Part shown: positions 59,401 through 64,000 of the stretch, piece by piece | Layout of the letters: every line of letters begins with the position of its first letter | Numbering within the stretch: position 1 is the first letter of the stretch | Assembly: GCA_034509495.1 (NCBI GenBank) | Contig: CM067514.1 | Location: 3,544,847-3,608,846 of the forward strand | DNA length: 64,000 bases | DNA from: Acestrorhynchus altus | Lineage: Eukaryota > Chordata > Actinopteri > Characiformes > Acestrorhynchidae | Reading direction: 5' to 3' | The notes under the pieces: generated by a model | Told to the model about the DNA's origin: nothing | Database searches by the model: none | Seen by the model: the letters and a program-made list of their open reading frames with translations, nothing else | Program-made: the position numbers and the translations under genes

Positions 59401-60562
59401 TCCATCCAATACTTCTGGGATGAGTTGACGACGGCGGTAAGTGGAATCAAGTCCTCACAGCAATGCACCAGAATCTAGTAGAAAGTCCTATCTGGACAGT
59501 AGAGACACCGATTGGTGTCCCAATACTTTTGCTCTATATAGTGAACTTGTAATTTTCTAAGCTGTCACGTCTCTTTATTTTCTGTCAGTTATTGTTTCAT
59601 CACACCCAGGCACTTCCAATAACTACGGTTGGAAAATTAAAATCTCGTTCTTTATTGAGCCAAATATTTAAAATTCTAAAATCAAAAATATTTACATAAT
59701 TACATGAATGCAAATGAGAGATAATTATAGGACTAATCTGCCCAAAACTAGGTGATAAACTGCTGAACTGCTTGTTTGGAACTTGTTTTGAGTGATTCAC
59801 GCATAAACATACCTGGGAAAGGAAGAGACCCGAGCCTTCGTTATACTTCTCCAGCACGCTGCTGGGCTCCGGGGTCATGTATTCAAATTGAGGCTCATAC
59901 TTATAGTCTGACTGGAAAAAGGCCTGACGCTCCTGCTCGAGGTTTGTGGGGCGCAGGGCCACGAGGAGACAAGGCCCGCGTGGAGTGGAAGGCGTGGGTA
60001 GTGGTGCAGCACCCATACCCCTGGCGATGTGCGGTAAGGACGTAGCAGGTCGCATGTACCCCCTTCCTGCTCTGGGGGGCACCGTAGAGTTCATGGTGCA
60101 GGTGCTCTCGCTGCGGCGCATCCAGCCTCCAGCGCCCAGGCTGGGGCTGGTCAGGCTTCGTACCGGAGGAGAGGGCGCACCGCATCGCCACGGAGGCTGC
60201 AGGACCTTTCTTTCAGGCTGATGATGATTGGCTCTCAGGCGCTGGGGTTTGATCTCCAAGCTTAGGGGCCTTCGGGGCTCCGGCCTCTTCACAGGTCCAT
60301 CTGGTGTTTCGGTTCCCCTGCTGCTCCCGCCCACAGCACACTTCGGCCTTTGCACCGGTGGGGTATTGGCCGTGCATGGCTGAGTTTGAGGCCCATTGTG
60401 CAGCAACCGGTCCCTCTGGGTGATGCTGCTGGTTCTGGCTCTGGCCCGAACAGGTTTGGGTTTTTCTGCATCAGGCTCTGGCTCTGGAATGTCTAGGCCA
60501 GTAGCAGCCATGCCCTCCCCATTAGCCTGCTCCATACAGTTCTCCCCCAGATCCAGCACCAT
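54222..60562 (-). CDS. matcap1: Microtubule-associated tyrosine carboxypeptidase 1 (KIAA0895L)
   Basis: Six coding exons on the minus strand: 60562-59813, 59049-58906, 58820-58688, 55994-55689, 54572-54475 and 54383-54222 (1593 nt, 530 residues; human about 471). MVLDLGEN matches the human start MVLDSG. The first 200 residues are proline- and arginine-rich and disordered, with MRRSESTCTMNST. The conserved part runs from LVALRPTNLEQERQAFFQSD to LQQLDHIVTVNELNDAEL. The metallopeptidase site HEIGTH (residues 340-345) spans an exon junction, with the third zinc ligand expected in NPTEEG (about 375). MATCAP1 removes the C-terminal tyrosine of alpha-tubulin. The site appears intact. An upstream acceptor at 60591 and a CpG-rich candidate first exon (about 62260-62018) suggest a non-coding exon. 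Introns contain several transposons. MATCAP2 (KIAA0895) is the alternative paralogue, but the N-terminus favours MATCAP1. Confidence 0.93.
54605..54680. repeat. (AAT)n microsatellite with AAC interruptions
   Basis: ATAATAATAATAA run with AACAAT interruptions in matcap1 intron 4, immediately beyond the exon 5 acceptor. Another trinucleotide array, (ATT)n, is at 55228-55300 in the same intron. Confidence 0.95.
54685..54880. mobile_element. Dispersed element fragment with CATAACATTAACACCAC end
   Basis: Begins TTCAGCCATAACATTAACAC and later has AACTGTGATGTTCTAGACAA then CCGGGTCAGAACA. It matches in reverse complement the 22665-22860 segment, so it belongs to the same family. In matcap1 intron 4. 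Confidence 0.55.
55440..55612. mobile_element. Dispersed repeat (CTCCAAAATG / GGAGATACAAGGTTT), copy 2, inverted
   Basis: AAACCTTGTATCTCCCAAAC and CATTTTGGAGCATTTCTATT followed by GGTGCATTCATTAG are the reverse complement of blocks at 53918-54055. Located in matcap1 intron 4, next to exon 4. Confidence 0.65.
56170..56610 (-). mobile_element. Dispersed teleost retroposon, copy 2, containing an expanded (CA)n
   Basis: Opposite orientation to the copy at 8648-8990: GAACCAGTCCGTTGCAGGGT precedes the CA array, then AGGAAACCTGCATGGACAC, CCTGAGTGTG, and CGGCGCCACCACGCCACCCT at the end. The CA array (56268-56440) carries CACCACAC interruptions in its left half and is pure on the right. In matcap1 intron 3. 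Confidence 0.7.
56611..57870. other. matcap1 intron 3, nothing recognised
   Basis: No exon or repeat of known class. Bases 57600-57660 are A-rich. Short open frames lack similarity. Confidence 0.4.
57870..57965. mobile_element. Fragment of the TTTGTGGACACC family
   Basis: TCTAACGAATG, CCCACTGCTGACATGCATGT, GCACACAGATTGCC and CCTGTAGAGCAGTACTGGC match the interiors of the copies at 20160-20292 and 59160-59548. It directly precedes the family-A transposon. Confidence 0.55.
57980..58560 (+). mobile_element. Tc1-like transposon family A, plus-strand copy
   Basis: In one frame the transposase reads RIIFSDESGFCLGRDGQCVW (containing the first catalytic Asp in SDES). After a frame change come QQDNARPHTAAVSRSRLEDT and SPDLSLFENVWDAIGR. 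It thus preserves all three catalytic regions in broken frames, more than any other copy in the window. It lies in matcap1 intron 3, antisense to the gene, 128 bases from exon 3. Confidence 0.87.
59100..59125. repeat. (AT)n microsatellite
   Basis: Short AT dinucleotide run in matcap1 intron 1, just before the TTTGTGGACACC element. Confidence 0.9.
59160..59548. mobile_element. Non-autonomous DNA transposon, TTTGTGGACACC family
   Basis: The left end ATATGTCCAAATATTTGTGG, then ACACC, is answered by the inverted right end GGTGTCCCAATACTTTTGCT then CTATATA. The interior has GAACAGGACTCTCTGGCGCA and GAACTTCAGTGTTCTTCAGA. This type is common in teleosts and encodes nothing. It lies in matcap1 intron 1. 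Confidence 0.75.
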
Positions 60563-60692
60563 TGCAGCACGCACGCCTCAGTCAATCCCCGCTGCAAACA
60601 TGTCCACCAAAGAACAGATGCTGTGCCACTTTCCAAAGCTGATGGGACAAAAATGAGATTCAGATTAAAACACCAAATTACACTCTTCCTAG

Positions 60693-61170
60693 TTGCCCCC
60701 AGAAGGACGTGTGGGATTGCAGTGCTGTTGAGAAGGAAAATGAAGGTGATCAGGATCAATAACTGATTATAACTGTAGTCTGATCTGATCAATATTTATT
60801 GATCTACTCATACTGAAGTGGTGTCTCTCAGTACGGCGTCGGGTTTAACATTACATGCCAGACGTCTCTGCATGGAGTTGTAGAGGTTCCTAATGGTGTC
60901 CTGTGATGATCCATTCCATGCAGCTTGAATGTTCTCACTCAGTTCTGCAGATGGTGTTTTAGGGGTGGAGTGTTGACAGAGCGTCCAATAGCATCCCACA
61001 CATTTTCAATCAGGGACAGGTCTGGAGATGAGACCGACCACGGCGTAGTATCTGTGTCTTCAAGGCGAGATCTTGAGACTGCAGCAGTGTGTGGACAAGG
61101 GTCATCCTGTTGGAGTGTGTGTTCAGGAAAGGTAGAACCACTGGTTGTAGGACCTCATTAACTTAACGTT
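60693..61170 (-). mobile_element. Tc1-like transposon family A, copy in the matcap1 5' intron
   Basis: Left terminus AGTTGCCCCCAGAAGGAC, then AACTGTAGTCTGATCTGATC and the transposase end on the minus strand (TIRNLYNSMQRRLAC, LSENIQAAWNGSSQ). The right side is truncated near 61165, before the terminus. It forms an inverted pair with the next copy. Confidence 0.85.
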
Positions 61171-61189
61171 GGGATGTCAGTTTGTTGTC

Positions 61190-61475
61190 ATGTCATGCAC
61201 ATGTCCAGAAGGCCTGATGTCATGGTGTGTCTCCAGACGTATCTCCAGACCTGTCCCTGATTGAAAATGTGTGGGATGCTATTGGACGCTCTATCAACAC
61301 TCCACCCCTACCACACCATCTGCAGAACTGAGTGAGAACATTCCAGCTGCATGGGATGGATCATCACAGGACACCATTAGGAACCTCTACAACTCCACGC
61401 AGAGACCTCTGGCATGTTGCGGTAAATATGAAGCCCCGAGAGACACCACTTCTGCATGTGTAGATCAATGAACAA
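61190..61475 (+). mobile_element. Tc1-like transposon family A, inverted neighbour copy
   Basis: Plus-strand ISRPVPD-like start, then NVWDAIGRSINTPPLPHHLQ and LSENIPAAWDGSSQDTIRNL in broken frames, ending TGTGTAGATCAATGAACAAT. It is opposite in orientation to the copy at 60693-61170, giving an inverted repeat of about 220 bp separated by about 200 bp. Confidence 0.82.
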
Positions 61476-61544
61476 TGCTTTGAAGTCATCAGTTCTTCTG
61501 TGACACGATAAAATACGAAATCTGTAACAGAACTTCATCGTCCC

Positions 61545-61790
61545 AGCCAACCTGCTCATGAGGGTTTACACAAAACCTTGCTTCCAGGTGGACATGGGTT
61601 CTGAGTGGGTTTGTGCATGAGCTGTTACATCATAACAGCCCTAAACTCACATGAACCCCATGGTCCTAGACCCAATGTCTGGTTGACAACCCAGATAGGG
61701 GACCACCACTGACCATGGTGGGCATCCAAAACCTTCTGGTCCCCAGTTGGTCTAGAGGGGCCTCCACATGAACGTTATCCCATACTTTCA
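61545..61790. mobile_element. Dispersed repeat (family CCCAGCCAAC), copy 2
   Basis: CCCAGCCAACCTGCTCATGA, CCAGGTGGACATGGGTTCTG, GTTGACAACCCAGATAGGGG and CACATGAACGTTAT are collinear with blocks in 29352-29695. Located in the probable 5' intron of matcap1. Confidence 0.6.
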
Positions 61791-62017
61791 GTGACAGTAT
61801 TAAACATAACAGGGCATGAAGAACATCTTCTGGATGTTCCTTTCACATCTGAAGATGCTTTAAGGTGCTGTTCAGCTGGAAGACAGGTGGGAGAGGGTCT
61901 TCAGGTGGGCTACAGTCTGGAGCAGGTGAGTTTCCAGAGGGATCCAGGACCCAGAGAGATGTTTCTCATCATCTACAAGACAAAGCAGAGCAGAAGAACA
62001 GTGTAAGCAGAACTCAC

Positions 62018-62290
62018 CAGAACACACTGTCCGATTCCTGATGGACGCAGGTCAGTCCAGCAGCTCTCTCTTTACTCTGACGGTTCTAACGGTTCTAACG
62101 GCTCTAACGGGCTGTGATTTGGGAGGAGCAGCGCGCGCCGCTGCCTGCGCTGGAACAAATGACGCGCTGGCGCAGCCATGACACGCGCGCGCGCGTACGG
62201 ACGTCCCCCCTGCGTGAGCACGCACGCCCCCCCCGCCCCGCCCCGTCTCATCTCCGGGGCTATGATTGGCTGGTACATAATCCCGCCTTC
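62018..62290 (-). promoter_or_regulatory. CpG-rich promoter and probable first exon of matcap1
   Basis: CpG-dense DNA with a (CG)n-like tract (ACACGCGCGCGCGCGTACGG at 62180). On the minus strand a donor GTGTTCTG/GTGAGT lies at 62018, which could splice to the acceptor at 60591 just before the matcap1 ATG. A CCAAT box (minus-strand AGCCAATC) is at about 62264-62271. No TATA box. Confidence 0.6.
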
Positions 62291-62326
62291 TAACTTACAA
62301 AGAGCTCATAAATAGGCAAAAGGTGC

Positions 62327-62389
<63 letters not shown>

Positions 62390-62605
62390 CAGGTAAAAAA
62401 TCTCCTATTAAAAATCTCTTTTTAAAAAATATCTATTTTTGTCCTGTGCTGTGATTGGCTGATAATATATTATCCCACCTTATAAAGATCTCATAAATAT
62501 GCAAAAAGTGCAAAATTCGCTTATAGAGTATGCTGATCCAAACAGGTAAAAAAATCTCCCAAAATAACAAGCAAGCAAGCAAGCAAACAAACAAACAAAC
62601 AAACA
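62263..62605. repeat. Tandem duplication of about 188 bp with (AAT)n
   Basis: TGATTGGCTG..., CTCATAAATA-GGCAAAAGGTGCAA and AACAGGTAAAAAATCTCC in 62263-62420 recur in the same order at 62451-62550. The first copy has a long (AAT)n insertion (62327-62385) and the second ends in a (CAAG)/(CAAA)n array (62567-62615). The repeated block carries the CCAAT box. Confidence 0.75.
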
Positions 62606-63034
62606 AACAAACAAAAAAGCATGTATGGACCTCTATGCCCTCCCTTTGTCCACCCTATTGTTCTCCCAGTTTCCCCACCACTATCCACTTCAGAGAAGCT
62701 CGTAAAAAGGATGCAGTTGAAATCAGCTCATATTCTCCAGTGTCTTGATGGAATAATTCTGTCCCACCATCTGAGAGTGATGTTTTAAGGACAGTTCCTT
62801 CCTTCAGATCCTGTTCTGTAATGGTCCTGAATGCAGTCCAGCAGAGATGTTGATCGCACTGCCTGACCAAGCCTGTACCTCTATGGGTCCACTAGCTTGA
62901 TAAATTCAGCACCCTACTGGTTCAGCACACAACTGCTGGTCCTCCCTCAGACCACCCAGATCACCGACATCTCACTACTTTTAAATCTTCTCACACAGAT
63001 TTTAAATATGATATTAAAAGGGCACGTCAGGCAC

Positions 63035-63124
63035 TGAACTCCCCAGTGGTTCCACGGGCGCAGTGGAAAGGGCTGCCCACCACTCCGGGCACGTGTGCTC
63101 ACTGGCCTCTAATGTGTGAATTCT

Positions 63125-63164
<40 letters not shown>

Positions 63165-63190
63165 TGGATGGTTTAAATGCAGAGGACATC
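63035..63190. mobile_element. Dispersed repeat with nested (TG)n
   Basis: GGCGCAGTGGAAAGGGCTGC, then GTGTGCTCACTGGCCTCTAA, a (TG)n at 63129-63155, and GATGGTTTAAATGCAGAGGA. This matches a common teleost repeat. Its GTGTGCTCACTG segment is the reverse complement of part of 16400-16440. Confidence 0.55.
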
Positions 63191-64000
63191 TTGCTATCAG
63201 GTACGTTTTCCATCTTATATTCAGAATTCACCATGAGAATATGAACAAAGCCAAACAGGCCAATAATCCTGTTCACAAAATACCATTATATGAATAATTG
63301 TGATTTGGTGTCACTTTGACAGCATAGAAGCAGCATTTTTTTTAATATATGGAAGAACCAACATGACCAATATTAGTCTACACCGTAAATGATGTCATCT
63401 GGCAGCTTTGACAGTGTAATATAATGTGCATAATATAATATGGATGGAAAGAGTTAAATAGTTATTTTCTTTTGCCTTTCACAGCCAGCAGGTGGTGCTC
63501 ATTACCTATTACAAAAGGTTGTTTTTATGTTTGTAAAAGCATATTTAATGCTCCTGAGCTGCAAAAGCTGCCAGAACACTTTCTCTTTCAGTGGATTAGT
63601 TATAAAATGTAGGTGAACTTTGGACTGTTTGCTCTTTCTTCTGAGCTTGAACCATAAAAATAGACCTGAATATGACATGAAACCAGTGTTTTTCAGGAAG
63701 GGTCAGTAAACAGAGGGTAGAAAGACCAGTACCATTAATAATGGAGTGCCAGGAGCCAGTGAGACACTTCAACAACACAAATTATGAATGAAGTGCAGGA
63801 TCAGGACAAATGTAGATTTTTATTTACCTATTTGAGAACATGGGGGGAAATGTACACAAAGAAATTCAGCCAAATAATCTACAAAATCATCAATAATGAG
63901 AACATGGATTAGAACCAGAATTAGATACAATTAACTGCTTTAAGGAGCATAAAATGTTAGAACTGAGGAAGAACACAGACTGCTTTGACAGGAGCTGTGT
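63191..64000. other. Non-coding, nothing recognised
   Basis: AT-rich sequence to the end of the window, without exon signals, RNA genes or repeat families that I can support. Short minus-strand frames such as 63596-63778 have no similarity or splice context. Confidence 0.4.

Overview
The window is vertebrate nuclear DNA, almost certainly from a ray-finned fish. It has long AT-rich introns with GT/AG splice sites, CpG-rich promoters, dense microsatellites and minisatellites, and many decayed Tc1-like transposons and SINE/MITE repeats typical of teleosts. The repeat content suggests an otophysan (perhaps characiform) fish, but the species cannot be fixed from the sequence. There are no bacterial-type operons, CRISPR arrays or intact viruses.

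Six genes are recognised or partly recognised. From left to right: an unrecognised three-exon 3' gene end (2.09-2.94 kb, +); sirt3, a mitochondrial NAD-dependent deacylase (12.04-8.28 kb, -); psmd13, a 26S proteasome lid subunit (13.07-20.45 kb, +), diverging from sirt3 as in the human SIRT3/PSMD13 pair; jph3-like junctophilin (25.77-32.80 kb, +); znf319, a multi-C2H2 zinc-finger protein with a single coding exon (37.59-39.35 kb, +); csnk2a2, the casein kinase 2 alpha-prime catalytic subunit (44.30-48.33 kb, +); and matcap1 (KIAA0895L), a microtubule tyrosine carboxypeptidase (60.56-54.22 kb, -). Exon models for sirt3, psmd13, jph3, csnk2a2 and matcap1 were assembled by hand; splice phases agree throughout and each model ends in a stop codon.

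The intergenic and intronic space holds repeats. One Tc1-like family (family A) has at least six decayed copies, and a second family (B) has two copies whose deletions are complementary. There is a deleted element with a transposase fragment like the zebrafish Tc1 elements, a foldback MITE, several dispersed element families and many tandem repeats. The genes do not form a pathway; the order reflects vertebrate synteny (human 11p15.5 and 16q segments brought together).

No wholly new biological system is evident. The observations I rate highest are: (1) a family-B transposon inserted one base past the sirt3 stop codon, so it must supply the sirt3 3' UTR; (2) a cluster of TGACGTCA sites in and around sirt3 exon 1, two of them inside the coding sequence and one overlapping the start codon; (3) a 14-copy histidine-rich decapeptide array in the variable region of junctophilin; (4) substitutions at normally invariant hinge and P+1-loop positions of CK2 alpha-prime; and (5) a 52-bp tandem array next to csnk2a2 exon 2 whose units each carry a decoy 3' splice site.
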